37,686 bases of DNA from CAISDA01 sp050258555 (GTDB lineage Bacteria > Bacteroidota > Ignavibacteria > UBA10030 > UBA8401). Below, piece by piece: positions 21,357 to 29,897 of the stretch (position 1 is the first letter of the stretch; the number at the start of each line of letters is the position of its first letter). The notes beneath the pieces are model-generated. The model had not been told where the DNA came from. It ran no database searches and saw only the letters and a program-made list of their open reading frames with translations. The translations under genes were made by a program, and so were the position numbers. The DNA lies in contig JBLMZA010000018.1 in assembly GCA_050258555.1 (NCBI GenBank), forward strand, positions 1-37,686, written 5' to 3'.

Positions 21357-22535
21357 TCACTTTTTCACGGAGAACCGGTAGATCGTCGTAGTCCGGTATT
21401 TCTTTCCCGGCTCGAGCACGGTCGAGGGAAAGTTGGGATGGTTCGGCGAATCGGGATAATGCTGCGTCTCGAGGCAGAAGCCGTTGTGCAGCGCGTAGGC
21501 GCGGCCCGAGGGCCCCTTGTGCTTGCCGTCAAGAAAGTTTCCCGAATAAAACTGGAGTCCCGGCTCCGTCGTCTCGATCTCCATCACGCGGCCGGTTTCG
21601 GGCTCCTCGACGCGCGCCGCATGATGCATCGCATTCAGTTTCCCGGTGAGCGCGAAATTGTGATCATACCCGCCTTTCACTTGAGAGATGCGCTCGCCGA
21701 TCGCATGGGGCGTGCGGAAATCGAACGGCGTTCCCTTGACCTTGGCCACCTCTCCCGTGGGAATGAGGTCCTCCGAAACCGGCGTGTATCCTTCCGCATC
21801 GATCGCAAGCACATGCCCCAGAATATCGCCCGAGCCTTCCCCCTTCAGATTGAAATAGCTGTGATGCGTCAGATTGACGATCGTCTTTTTATCGGTCGAG
21901 GCTTCATAGGCGATCTTCAATTCGTTCTTCGGCGTGACGGTGTAGACGACGCGCGTGGTGAGCGTGCCGGGATAGCCTTCCTCTCCGTCCGCACTCGTAT
22001 ATGTCAGCTCGAGGGCCGCGCCTTCGGCCGTCGTCGGCAGCGGCTTCGCATTCCAGACGACCTTGTCGAAGCCCTTCACGCCGCCGTGAAGATGATTGGC
22101 GCCGTTATTCGTGGCAAGTTTGTATTCCTTTCCATCGAGCGTGAACCTCCCCCTGGCGATGCGGTTGCCGTAGCGCCCGATCAATGCGCCGAAGTACGGA
22201 CAGCCGTCCGTGTACGATGCATCCCAATAGGCGGCAGGATCGGTAAAGCCGAGCACGATGTTGTCCGCCTTCCCGTTTTTATCCGGCACCGAGAGCGATG
22301 TCACGATGCCTCCGTAATTGGTGATCGTGGCACTCATGCCGCGCCCGTTGGTGAGCGTGAACAGCATGACCTGCTTTCCGTCGTGCGTGACGGCGTATGC
22401 TTCCTGCTTGACTTCCGCTTTTTTCATGGGTGTGCGTCCGTTCTTGGTGGTGGAATCGGCCTGAAGAGGCAAAAGCGCCGCAATGAGGCATGCCAGTGAG
22501 GCCATGCGAAGGATCTGTGTCTGAAGTGCTGCCAT
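21357..22535 (-). CDS. galM: Aldose 1-epimerase (galactose mutarotase), exported
   Basis: 392 residues. An N-terminal hydrophobic segment (MASLACLIAALLPLQADS) marks export to the periplasm or outer membrane. The mutarotase fold is clear: TNYGGIVTSLSVPD, FGALIGRYGNRIARGRF, NNGANHLHGGVKGFDK with a substrate-binding His, VNLTHHSYFNL with the catalytic acid His, and GFCLETQHYPDSPNHPNFP with the catalytic base Glu. It interconverts alpha and beta anomers of glucose, galactose or related sugars before uptake. GGAG lies 7 nt before ATG 22535. It is the last gene of the block, 64 bp after the small membrane protein gene, so it probably supplies the right anomer to the SSS symporter encoded just upstream. 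Confidence 0.94.
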   Translation of the reverse strand: MAALQTQILRMASLACLIAALLPLQADSTTKNGRTPMKKAEVKQEAYAVTHDGKQVMLFTLTNGRGMSATITNYGGIVTSLSVPDKNGKADNIVLGFTDPAAYWDASYTDGCPYFGALIGRYGNRIARGRFTLDGKEYKLATNNGANHLHGGVKGFDKVVWNAKPLPTTAEGAALELTYTSADGEEGYPGTLTTRVVYTVTPKNELKIAYEASTDKKTIVNLTHHSYFNLKGEGSGDILGHVLAIDAEGYTPVSEDLIPTGEVAKVKGTPFDFRTPHAIGERISQVKGGYDHNFALTGKLNAMHHAARVEEPETGRVMEIETTEPGLQFYSGNFLDGKHKGPSGRAYALHNGFCLETQHYPDSPNHPNFPSTVLEPGKKYRTTTIYRFSVKK

Positions 22536-22599
22536 ATCATCACTCCATTGTTGTGTGTGGATGTGGAAATGCCCGTGTGTGTGCATCCGATGTATGCTC

Positions 22600-22824
22600 C
22601 TACTCTTTCTTCTTCCAGGGATGAAAGCCGATCGTGTAGACGGCGCCGACACCGATCAGAAGCGCACCCCACCAGATGCCCGCGTGCAGCTCCTTCAGCA
22701 CCGTCTGCGTGCCGGAAAAAGGCGCGATCCAATCGACGAGGTTTGCCGAGAAGATGATGAGTCCGAAGAGCAAAAGGAGGCATCCGATAATGAACCAGAT
22801 CGATATGAAATGTTGTTCGTGCAT
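22600..22824 (-). CDS. Small two-helix membrane protein, partner of the SSS symporter
   Basis: 74 residues with two clear transmembrane helices (FISIWFIIGCLLLLFGLIIF and WWGALLIGVGAVYTIGF) and a basic tail FHPWKKKE. It begins 12 bp after the symporter stop codon, so the two are co-translated. I do not recognise a named family. Small proteins of this size follow SSS symporter genes in other FCB sugar loci and may be accessory subunits (inference). A GGAG-like site (GTAGGAGATC) precedes the start. Confidence 0.75.
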   Translation of the reverse strand: MHEQHFISIWFIIGCLLLLFGLIIFSANLVDWIAPFSGTQTVLKELHAGIWWGALLIGVGAVYTIGFHPWKKKE

Positions 22825-22836
22825 AGAGTGGATCTC

Positions 22837-24576
22837 CTACCAGAAGATGATGTTCAATGCAAGAAAGACGATGAAGACGCATCCGGCATAGAACACCGGA
22901 CGCTCGTACAATTTCAGATGACCTTCCGAAGGAAGCACGGTACAGCTTCGGACCAGACCGTCGAGTTCGGACTCGGGCTTCGCTTGCGTCGCAAGGCTCA
23001 CGGCGACGGTGACCGCCACGCAGATCATCCACGACCAGAGCGCGCGGTACATGTTCTCGGCCATGTCCCTGGCATAGGGCGAAAGCGCGATGATGCGGAG
23101 CGCCGAGGGATCGAGTTTCACCCATGCCCACATGGCGATCGAAGAGACGGTGCCGGCAAGCAGTCCGTAGAAGCCGCCTTGCTTCGTGGCGCGCTTCCAG
23201 AGCATGCCCAGGATCACCGTGCCGAAGAGCGGGGCCACAAAGAAGCTGAAGAGCGCCTGCACATAATCCATGATGCTCGCGAACTGCTGCACCAGATAGG
23301 CCGTGCCGATCGAGACGAAGACGCCGACGATCGTCGTCCATCGGCCGATCGTGACGAAGTGCGCATCGGTCGCGTCGCGCTTCGAGATCCTGCGGTGGAT
23401 CGGACGGTAGATGTCGTAGGTCCAGACGGTGGCAAAGGCGCTCACGTTGCCGGCCATGCCGGACATGAAGCCCGCAATCAGCGCGGTCACCCCCAGGCCC
23501 AGGAGCCCGGGACCGAGATAGCGCGCCATCATCAACGGCAGCACCTCGTTGTAGCTATGGCCTCCTCTGGCCACGGCCTCCGCCTCTCCCACCAGCCCCG
23601 GCATCACCGCCAGCCCGAGAAGTCCCGGCAGAATCACGATAAGCGGCACGAACATCTTGAAGCTTGCGCCGATCACCGGCGCCATCTTCGCCGAGCGCAG
23701 ATCCTTCGCCGTGAGCACGCGCTGCACGACAAGAAAGTCGGTGGTCCAGTAGGCGAAGCTGATGCAGAAGCCGAGCCCGATCACGATGCCCGTCCAGTGT
23801 ATGCCCATCGGATTATCCTGGAAGGTGCCGAGCGTGCGCCAGAGATGCGTGTAATCGCCCGAGGGAAAATTCTGCTGTATGCGCGCCGCCATGTTCGCCC
23901 AGCCTCCGGCTTCGATCATGCCCAAAATCGGGATCAGAAGCGCGCCGAGCCAGATGAGCATGAACTGCAGCACTTCGTTGAGAATCGCAGAGAGCAGTCC
24001 GCCCAGGACGACATAGAGCATGACGGTGATCGAACTGACCCAGATCGAGAAATGGATGTCCCAGCCCAGCACGACTTTCATCACGAGCGCCATCGAATAC
24101 ATGTTGATGCCGCTCATGAGCACGGTCATGAAGCCGAAGGACAAGGCCGAGACCATGCTGGCGCCCTCGCCGAAGCGGAGCTTCAGATAGCCGGGCACCG
24201 AGTGCGTCTTCGAGATATAATAGAAGGGCATCATCACGAGGCCCAGAAACAGCATCGCCGGAATGGCTCCCACCCAGTACCAGTGCGTGGCAAGGATGCC
24301 GTACTGATAGGACGCGGCGGCCCATCCCATCAGCTCGAGCGAGCCGAGGTTCGCCGCCACAAACGAGAGTCCCGCGATCCAGGCGGTCATCGAGCGCCCG
24401 GCCATGAAGAAGTCCTCGCCCGTTTTCGTGAACTTCATCAGATAGAGCCCCACGCCGAGCACAAACAGAAAATAGAGGACGACGATGAGGCTGTCGATCC
24501 AACCAAGCGAGATGATCCTCGTATCGACAAGCACTGCCGGAACAAGAGAAGCCTGTGCAAGGAGAGAACCCGCCAT
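22837..24576 (-). CDS. Sodium:solute symporter (SSS/SLC5 family), sugar type
   Basis: 579 residues with about 14 transmembrane helices. The SSS signature region is present (VTALIAGFMSGMAGNVSAF, then TVWTYDIYRPIHR). The N-terminal ISLGWIDSLIVVLYFLFVLG and DFFMAGRSMTAWIAGLSFVA, the latter with the unwound first helix that binds Na+ and substrate, are typical of SglT/SLC5A relatives. The family couples Na+ entry to uptake of sugars, inositol or sialic acid; position between sugar enzymes and galM favours a hexose. AAGGAT lies about 8 nt before ATG 24576; the frame is open 14 codons further, but MAGSLLAQASLVPAV is a better start. A 14-bp palindrome lies 35 bp upstream. Confidence 0.93.
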   Translation of the reverse strand: MAGSLLAQASLVPAVLVDTRIISLGWIDSLIVVLYFLFVLGVGLYLMKFTKTGEDFFMAGRSMTAWIAGLSFVAANLGSLELMGWAAASYQYGILATHWYWVGAIPAMLFLGLVMMPFYYISKTHSVPGYLKLRFGEGASMVSALSFGFMTVLMSGINMYSMALVMKVVLGWDIHFSIWVSSITVMLYVVLGGLLSAILNEVLQFMLIWLGALLIPILGMIEAGGWANMAARIQQNFPSGDYTHLWRTLGTFQDNPMGIHWTGIVIGLGFCISFAYWTTDFLVVQRVLTAKDLRSAKMAPVIGASFKMFVPLIVILPGLLGLAVMPGLVGEAEAVARGGHSYNEVLPLMMARYLGPGLLGLGVTALIAGFMSGMAGNVSAFATVWTYDIYRPIHRRISKRDATDAHFVTIGRWTTIVGVFVSIGTAYLVQQFASIMDYVQALFSFFVAPLFGTVILGMLWKRATKQGGFYGLLAGTVSSIAMWAWVKLDPSALRIIALSPYARDMAENMYRALWSWMICVAVTVAVSLATQAKPESELDGLVRSCTVLPSEGHLKLYERPVFYAGCVFIVFLALNIIFW

Positions 24577-24610
24577 GTGATTGATCCTTCTACTGTGATG
24601 ATGGAGACTG

Positions 24611-24624
24611 ACGAACAAGTTCGT
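24611..24624. repeat. Short palindrome upstream of the symporter gene
   Basis: ACGAAC-AA-GTTCGT: two 6-bp arms around a 2-bp centre, in the 61-bp gap between the DUF6051 stop and the symporter start. Could be an operator or a processing hairpin. Arms this short can arise by chance. Confidence 0.3.
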
Positions 24625-24637
24625 TCTTCTTCAATTC

Positions 24638-25876
24638 TCAGTGCAAAAAGGATGCGGCAATATCAAAGACATCGGCAAAGCAGCGATCGACCTGCGATGC
24701 CGCTTCCCCCTTCGCGTGCGGAAAGGGCGCGACATGCGTATAGGAATAGGGAAAATCCTTCAGGTGGACCGTGATGGGGATATCGCGGAAATCCCCCTGG
24801 AGCGTATTGATCACTTCCACCGGCGGAATGACGTCATCCTGCTTCAGCACGAGCGCCTGGATGCGAGCCGAGAGCGCGCGGAAGCGCTCCTCGCGCAGCT
24901 GTTTCATCTTCGGGTTCGAGAGCATGGCGCGGAAATAATCCCATACCTCGTGATGGTCGGTGAAATAATGCGCAAGGCGCCTATGACGGCGGAACTCGTT
25001 GTCGAGATGTTCGATCAGAAATGAATGCAGCGCGATGACCGCCTCGCTGTCCATGATGTAGCGCGATCCCGGATACATCCGGTCCAGCGTCGGACCGCCG
25101 CAGAACATGAAGAGCCGGGAGTGCGTGAAGAGTCCGTCGGGATCGGTCATCAGGACGAGTTCCGAAAGAAAGGTGCCGATCGAATAGGCGAAGATGTCGA
25201 TCGAGGCGTCGGGAGCGATCCGCTCGTGGTCTCCCCTTCTGATCTCATGCACCAGCTGCACGAGATCGAGATAGGTCTGAAGCCCGGACCAGAAAAAGCG
25301 CTGGGGCGCCGACTGCAGTCGCGTGCTGATGGCCGCGTTGGCAAACGAGGAATGGGCGATGGCCGGATAGCGCCGTTGGCGCTCGGATGCGACGGCACTC
25401 ATCGTGCGCGTCGTGCTCCATTCAACCGGCGTGCGGTTCATGTGGAAGGCGATGGGAAACAGCAGGACCGCCTTTCCCGTGCGCTCGGCCAGGGCAAGCG
25501 CCCAGGGCAGATATTTATCCCAGCGCTTTTCATTGAGTCCGTTGAGCATCAGAATGACCGAGCGCGCTTTCTGCGCCGCTCTCGGCTTGAAGAGCGAATA
25601 GCGGAATTGCACATTGCAGCGGATGCCGCAGTCGGGCACCGAAAGGCTGTCATGAAAGGCGCTGCCGTCTTCTTCCTCGTTCATCGGATCGGGACCGAAT
25701 TCTGCGTGATGCTCGCCACAGCAGTAGGCGTCGGCGCCCGGCAGCACATCGCTGTTGCGGGATGTGAAGTCGCAGTGATGAATGTCAACCGGAAGCCGGT
25801 CAAGAACGTTGAGCGCACACGCCTGATCGAAGGTCGAAAGCAGCAGTTCAAGAGATGTGCAATAATTCATGGTCAT
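24638..25876 (-). CDS. DUF6051-family protein, alpha/beta-hydrolase fold
   Basis: 412 residues, no signal peptide. It matches what I know of the DUF6051 family, found mainly in Bacteroidota: LMLNGLNEKRWDKYLPWALA, TGKAVLLFPIAFHMNRTPVE, AISTRLQSAPQRFFWSGLQT and FMFCGGPTLDRMYPGSRYIM. The alpha/beta-hydrolase reading comes from DIFAYSIGTFLSEL, a nucleophile elbow (Y-S-I-G) with Ser as the likely nucleophile. KQDDVIPPVEVI supplies a possible acid Asp, and YTHVAPFPH a possible catalytic His. Function is unknown; an esterase acting on acylated sugars would fit this sugar block (inference). It is 109 bp after the isomerase gene and 61 bp before the symporter gene. The start could be 25876 or 25870; neither has a clear ribosome site. 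Confidence 0.8.
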   Translation of the reverse strand: MTMNYCTSLELLLSTFDQACALNVLDRLPVDIHHCDFTSRNSDVLPGADAYCCGEHHAEFGPDPMNEEEDGSAFHDSLSVPDCGIRCNVQFRYSLFKPRAAQKARSVILMLNGLNEKRWDKYLPWALALAERTGKAVLLFPIAFHMNRTPVEWSTTRTMSAVASERQRRYPAIAHSSFANAAISTRLQSAPQRFFWSGLQTYLDLVQLVHEIRRGDHERIAPDASIDIFAYSIGTFLSELVLMTDPDGLFTHSRLFMFCGGPTLDRMYPGSRYIMDSEAVIALHSFLIEHLDNEFRRHRRLAHYFTDHHEVWDYFRAMLSNPKMKQLREERFRALSARIQALVLKQDDVIPPVEVINTLQGDFRDIPITVHLKDFPYSYTHVAPFPHAKGEAASQVDRCFADVFDIAASFLH

Positions 25877-25979
25877 CGGTTGTCATCAATCGCCGTGAGG
25901 CACAGCGTGCATGGAATGTATGTGATTCAAGATGGAAAATCAACCGCCCTCGCGTGTTCCGGCTCTTTCTTTCCGGCTC

Positions 25980-26759
25980 CTATGGAATGAATTCCTTCCA
26001 GCATTCCTCCTTCAATTCCGGCCGGCTCACAAAGAGGAAGCGATCGGGATCGCGCTCGAACTGCGTGTAGATCGGCGTGCCGGACCGGATGCCGAGCGCC
26101 CCGTAGTCGGCGGGCGGCTTGATGATGAGCGTGCTTTTTTTATAGGAAGGATTCGCGCTCCAGATGATCGCGCCGTTGTCGGCCACAAGCGGAAACCAGG
26201 CAAGCCCATTATGCGCGCGCACCTTGTCGTACTCGAAGGCAAAATCCCTGTCGCACCAGGCGCCGAATGTGAGCGGCGTTTCGGCATCGGCGCTGATCGT
26301 GGCATGCGCCCAGTCCGGCGGCACGACGACGATCTCTCCGGGAGCGGCCTTCACGGCAAAGCAGCGCCCCGGATCATCCGAGGCGCGCTCCTGCATGAGG
26401 ATGATCGCCTCGCCCGTCCAGATCTCATAGACTTCAGGCGGAGAAAGATGCTGGCCCCTCACGCGCCGGTGTATGTGCCCCTGGCTTCGGACGGGCTCGG
26501 AGCCCAGGCGTCCAGCGGCATACGTGACGGCGCCATAGAGCAAGCGGCGCTCTTCGAGCATCCGGCGATGCGTGCGCTTGCCGGTATCCATGGCAATGGC
26601 ATAGACGGGATCGGGTCCCGAACACCCGGCATCGCGCAGGCTCGGCCTGATCGCATCGAGCGCTCGGTACTCGACCGCGGGACCGAAGACGCCCTCGCCG
26701 TACTGGAATCCCATCGGGCTCATCGTCGGCGTAATCGCAAATCCGGGATCGAATGTCAT
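25980..26759 (-). CDS. Cupin-type glucose-6-phosphate isomerase (first copy, 259 aa)
   Basis: A single-domain cupin of the archaeal-type PGI family (Pfam GPI). GHIHRRVRGQHLSPPEVYEI supplies the metal-binding His-x-His and Glu, GEAIILMQ continues cupin motif 1, and PGEIVVVPPDWAHATIS supplies the last metal His of motif 2. The N-terminal TPTMSPMGFQYGEGVFGP and the C-terminal WFPLVADNGAIIW are extensions typical of the longer members. It interconverts glucose-6-phosphate and fructose-6-phosphate with an iron or other divalent metal. GGAGG lies 9 nt before ATG 26759. It sits 20 bp after the sugar porter gene. A second, shorter member of the same family is at 30857; the two are clearly different in sequence, so they may act on different sugar phosphates (glucose versus mannose, for example). 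Confidence 0.85.
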   Translation of the reverse strand: MTFDPGFAITPTMSPMGFQYGEGVFGPAVEYRALDAIRPSLRDAGCSGPDPVYAIAMDTGKRTHRRMLEERRLLYGAVTYAAGRLGSEPVRSQGHIHRRVRGQHLSPPEVYEIWTGEAIILMQERASDDPGRCFAVKAAPGEIVVVPPDWAHATISADAETPLTFGAWCDRDFAFEYDKVRAHNGLAWFPLVADNGAIIWSANPSYKKSTLIIKPPADYGALGIRSGTPIYTQFERDPDRFLFVSRPELKEECWKEFIP

Positions 26760-26779
26760 CACAGCACACCTCCGTTTCT

Positions 26780-28117
26780 TCACTTTTTTACGAGCAGGGC
26801 CTCGAGCTCTTCCAGGCTCCGCCCCTTGGTCTCGGGCACCTTCAGGATGATGAAGAACAGATAGAGGACGCACATGGCGCCGAAGCCGAGAAATGCCATG
26901 CCGCCTCCGAGCACATTGAGCACGTAGGGAAATGTGAGCGAGACGAGAAAGCACGCCGCCCACAACACGACGATCGCCACGCTCATGGCTTCGCTTCTGA
27001 GCCGGTTTGGATAAATTTCCGAAATGAAGACCCAGGTCACGGGGCCGAGCGAAGCGGCGAAGCTTGCGATATAGAGCAGGATGAACGCCAGGACGATCGC
27101 GCCTTCAAAACGTCCGGCATAGAAGGCCGCCGTCAGCACAAGAAGCGAGACGGTCATGCCGAGCGTGCCGGCAATGAGCAGCGGCTTTCTTCCCACACGG
27201 TCGATGTAGCGGATGGCGATCACGGTGAAGAGCAGATTCACGCCGCCCACGGCGACCGTCTGCATGAGCGCCGAATCCATGCCGATGCCGGTCTTGGCAA
27301 AGATCATCGGCGCATAATACATGACGGAATTGATGCCGGTCACCTGCTGGAAGACGGCGACGCTGATGCCGATCCAGAGAATGGGACTCACATTCTTTGA
27401 AAAGACGTCGCGGTAGGAAGCGTGCGATTGCGCGGAGATCGAGCGCGCGATCTCTTCAATTTCCTCTTCGGCGCGCTCTTGTCCGCTGATGCGCGAGAGC
27501 ACGAGACGAGCCTCCTCCTTCCGCCCTTGCTGCATGAGCCAGCGCGGACTCTCGGGCACAAAGATGAGCGCCGCAAAAAAGAGCACGGCGGGCGCCGCCA
27601 TCACGCCAAGCATCCAGCGCCAGTTGTCGTCGCCTGTTTCCACAAGCAGGTAATTGGAAAAGAACGCGGCAAGGATGCCGATGACGATCATGAGCTGGTT
27701 GAGCGACACGAGCCTGCCGCGGCGCTCTGCCGGGGAGATTTCCGCGATATACATCGGCGAGAGCATGGAGGCGATGCCGACGGCGACGCCGCCCGTGAAG
27801 CGAAAGAGGATGAACAGCGCCAGCGCGCGCGACGCAGCCGAACCCGCGGCCGAGAAAAGAAAGAGCACGGCCGAGATCATGAGCGTCCGCTTACGCCCGA
27901 GCTTGTCGGCCGGACGCCCCGAGACGATGACGCCCGCGATGCAGCCGATAAGCAGACTCGAGACGGCCCAGCCGAGCGTGATGTCATCGAGCCCGAAATA
28001 CGACTGAATGAAGGGAACCGCACCGGAAATCACCGCCGTATCGAAACCGAAGAGCAGTCCGCCCAGTGCCGCAACCGAAGTCGTGCCGAAAAGAAAGAGC
28101 CTGCCATGTGGTGCCAT
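26780..28117 (-). CDS. MFS sugar porter (XylE/GalP/GLUT type)
   Basis: 445 residues, 12 predicted helices. All sugar-porter signatures are visible: GGLLFGFDTAVISGA in helix 1, GRPADKLGRKRTLM (loop 2-3), PESPRWLMQQGR before the central loop, QQVTGINSVMYYAPMIF in helix 7, IDRVGRKPLL (loop 8-9) and PETKGRSLEELE at the end. It is probably an H+-coupled importer of glucose, galactose, xylose or a similar sugar. AAGGAG lies 4 nt before ATG 28117, a little close. It is 19 bp after the mannose-6-phosphate isomerase gene and 20 bp before the cupin isomerase gene, in one operon. It would deliver free sugar to the ROK kinase encoded two genes upstream. Confidence 0.94.
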   Translation of the reverse strand: MAPHGRLFLFGTTSVAALGGLLFGFDTAVISGAVPFIQSYFGLDDITLGWAVSSLLIGCIAGVIVSGRPADKLGRKRTLMISAVLFLFSAAGSAASRALALFILFRFTGGVAVGIASMLSPMYIAEISPAERRGRLVSLNQLMIVIGILAAFFSNYLLVETGDDNWRWMLGVMAAPAVLFFAALIFVPESPRWLMQQGRKEEARLVLSRISGQERAEEEIEEIARSISAQSHASYRDVFSKNVSPILWIGISVAVFQQVTGINSVMYYAPMIFAKTGIGMDSALMQTVAVGGVNLLFTVIAIRYIDRVGRKPLLIAGTLGMTVSLLVLTAAFYAGRFEGAIVLAFILLYIASFAASLGPVTWVFISEIYPNRLRSEAMSVAIVVLWAACFLVSLTFPYVLNVLGGGMAFLGFGAMCVLYLFFIILKVPETKGRSLEELEALLVKK

Positions 28118-28136
28118 GCCTCTCCTTTTTTGTCTG

Positions 28137-29897
28137 TCATGCGTGGATCCTGACGCGTGCCTTGATGGTGATGCATTCCTTCCCCGATGATGTGCCGTGC
28201 GGAGCGATCGTGTACTCGCCGATGCAGGCCGGAACGATGAACGTCTCGGCATAGCGCGCGATGAAGGGATCGAACGCATGCGCGGGACTCTCGACGATCA
28301 CCTCTTCCCCTTCCACAAGACAAATGACATTGACCGATCCTTCCGTCCTGTGGCGCACGATGGATGTGAACCGGTGGCGGCGCGTCTCGATGAACTCGCG
28401 CTCATGAAGACCGGTTTTTTCCTCGCGCCATCCGTCTGCCTCGGCCACGAGCTCCGTGCGGTTGATGAGATTCCGCCTCGTCCACTCCGTTGTGCGATGC
28501 CAGTCGATCACCGCCATGCCGTGCCCGATATTGATCGGGCGCGGACGCCCGTCGAGCCCCAGGCGCCCCCAGTCCCACAGCTTGAATGTGAAGATGTAGG
28601 GCGTGGCGCTGATTTCCAGCACCATCGCGTTTCGTCCCGAACAGTGGACGGTGCCGCCGGGAATGAGCACGTGATCATGCTTTCTGACGGGCCAGGTTTC
28701 CACAAAGGCGTCGGCGTCGAAGTCCGCCGCGCCTGTCTGCGCCTCTTCAAGCGCATCGAGCATGCGCGACGGGTCGATGCCTTCCTTCAACCCCAGAAAG
28801 ACATGCGCGCCTTCTTCGGCATCCATGATGTAATAACTTTCGTCCTGCGTATAGGAAAGTCCGAAGTGCTCGCGCATATAGTCCGTATCGGGATGCACCT
28901 GCAGGCTCAGGTTTCCGCCTTCCATCGTATCGAGAAAGTCGAACCGGATCGGGAACTCGGCGCCGAACCGGGCGTGCACCGCGTCGCCCAGGAGCGAACG
29001 CGGATCGAAAAACACGAGATCGATCGCCGGAAGCTCGAGCCTGACGCCGTTGACGTCGATGAGCAGGCTGTTTTCTTCGGGCACGCAGTTGAAGCACCAG
29101 GCATAATTGGAAACCGTTTCGTCGAGCCCGCACACGCGCTTCATCCACTGGCCTCCCCACGGACCCGGATCGAAAAACGGCATGAGGCTGAAGGGACGCT
29201 CAAGCAGCCCCCGGAAGGCGCGATCGATCACCGCGCCTTCGATGAGCCTTGGCGCGTCGCGCCGGGTGGTTTCAAGAAGGAAATTCCATTTTTTTATGAG
29301 CGTGCGCTTGAGCCGGTCGCACACGCGCCAGTCGACGAAATAGCCCTGCTTATAGAGCAGCATCCAATCCGGCGTTTCCTTGTTGTGCAGCCCCAGGCTG
29401 TCGACTTCATGGCGCCGCATGCGCTGCTGGATTTCCCAGCGCGGCATATCGGCATAGACCAGGAGATCGTACCCGGGCGCAAGAAAGGATGCGCCCGTGC
29501 CGATAATGAGGATGAGTCCTTCTTCGACCGCCTCGATCCGGCGGCGGATCTGCGCGCAGCGCGTCCGATCGAACCAGGCATCGATTGTCAGGCGCGTGAG
29601 AAATCCGAAGAGCCGGTCATCGGTCACATCGGGATGGACCATGCGGGCGATTGCTTCCGGATCGTGATACGCTTCCCTTGCCCGTATGAGTGCGGCCGGG
29701 GAAAGCTCGAGAGCGAGCGCTTCGGCCGCTTCATCAATCGCGACGCCGTGATAGCATTCGACGATCAAGAGACTGCGTCTTCTGCCGTTGAGCGCCTGTC
29801 GGATGCGATCGGCACAATCCTTCCATCCGAGCGCGGGAGGCGCTTCGGCCTCGAGCGTGAGGGCACAAGGGTGCGTGCGGAACTGGTTCATAGACAT
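28137..29897 (-). CDS. Kinase-like domain fused to class I mannose-6-phosphate isomerase
   Basis: 586 residues. The second half (~235-586) is a cupin class I phosphomannose isomerase: PGPWGGQWMKRVCGLD, NLSLQVHPDTDYMREHFG (zinc His), DESYYIMDAEEGAHVFLG, and VLIPGGTVHCSGRNAMVLEI (zinc His in the second cupin motif). It interconverts mannose-6-phosphate and fructose-6-phosphate. The first half (~25-230) resembles a nucleoside/uridine-kinase-like P-loop fold, but the loop reads ECYHGVAIDE: the GKS/T is lost, so it cannot bind ATP in the usual way and is probably regulatory or structural. DLLVYADMPRWEIQQRMRRH is like the lid and base region of such kinases. Start ATG 29897 follows the stop codon of the ROK kinase with no gap, so translation is coupled. 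Similar long isomerases exist in Firmicutes and Bacteroidota. Confidence 0.85.
   Translation of the reverse strand: MSMNQFRTHPCALTLEAEAPPALGWKDCADRIRQALNGRRRSLLIVECYHGVAIDEAAEALALELSPAALIRAREAYHDPEAIARMVHPDVTDDRLFGFLTRLTIDAWFDRTRCAQIRRRIEAVEEGLILIIGTGASFLAPGYDLLVYADMPRWEIQQRMRRHEVDSLGLHNKETPDWMLLYKQGYFVDWRVCDRLKRTLIKKWNFLLETTRRDAPRLIEGAVIDRAFRGLLERPFSLMPFFDPGPWGGQWMKRVCGLDETVSNYAWCFNCVPEENSLLIDVNGVRLELPAIDLVFFDPRSLLGDAVHARFGAEFPIRFDFLDTMEGGNLSLQVHPDTDYMREHFGLSYTQDESYYIMDAEEGAHVFLGLKEGIDPSRMLDALEEAQTGAADFDADAFVETWPVRKHDHVLIPGGTVHCSGRNAMVLEISATPYIFTFKLWDWGRLGLDGRPRPINIGHGMAVIDWHRTTEWTRRNLINRTELVAEADGWREEKTGLHEREFIETRRHRFTSIVRHRTEGSVNVICLVEGEEVIVESPAHAFDPFIARYAETFIVPACIGEYTIAPHGTSSGKECITIKARVRIHA

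Noticed and set aside
22555..24774. A 739-codon plus-strand frame opposite the SSS symporter
   Set aside because: Highly charged His/Arg/Asp sequence is the expected complement of membrane-protein codons; no ribosome site or family match.
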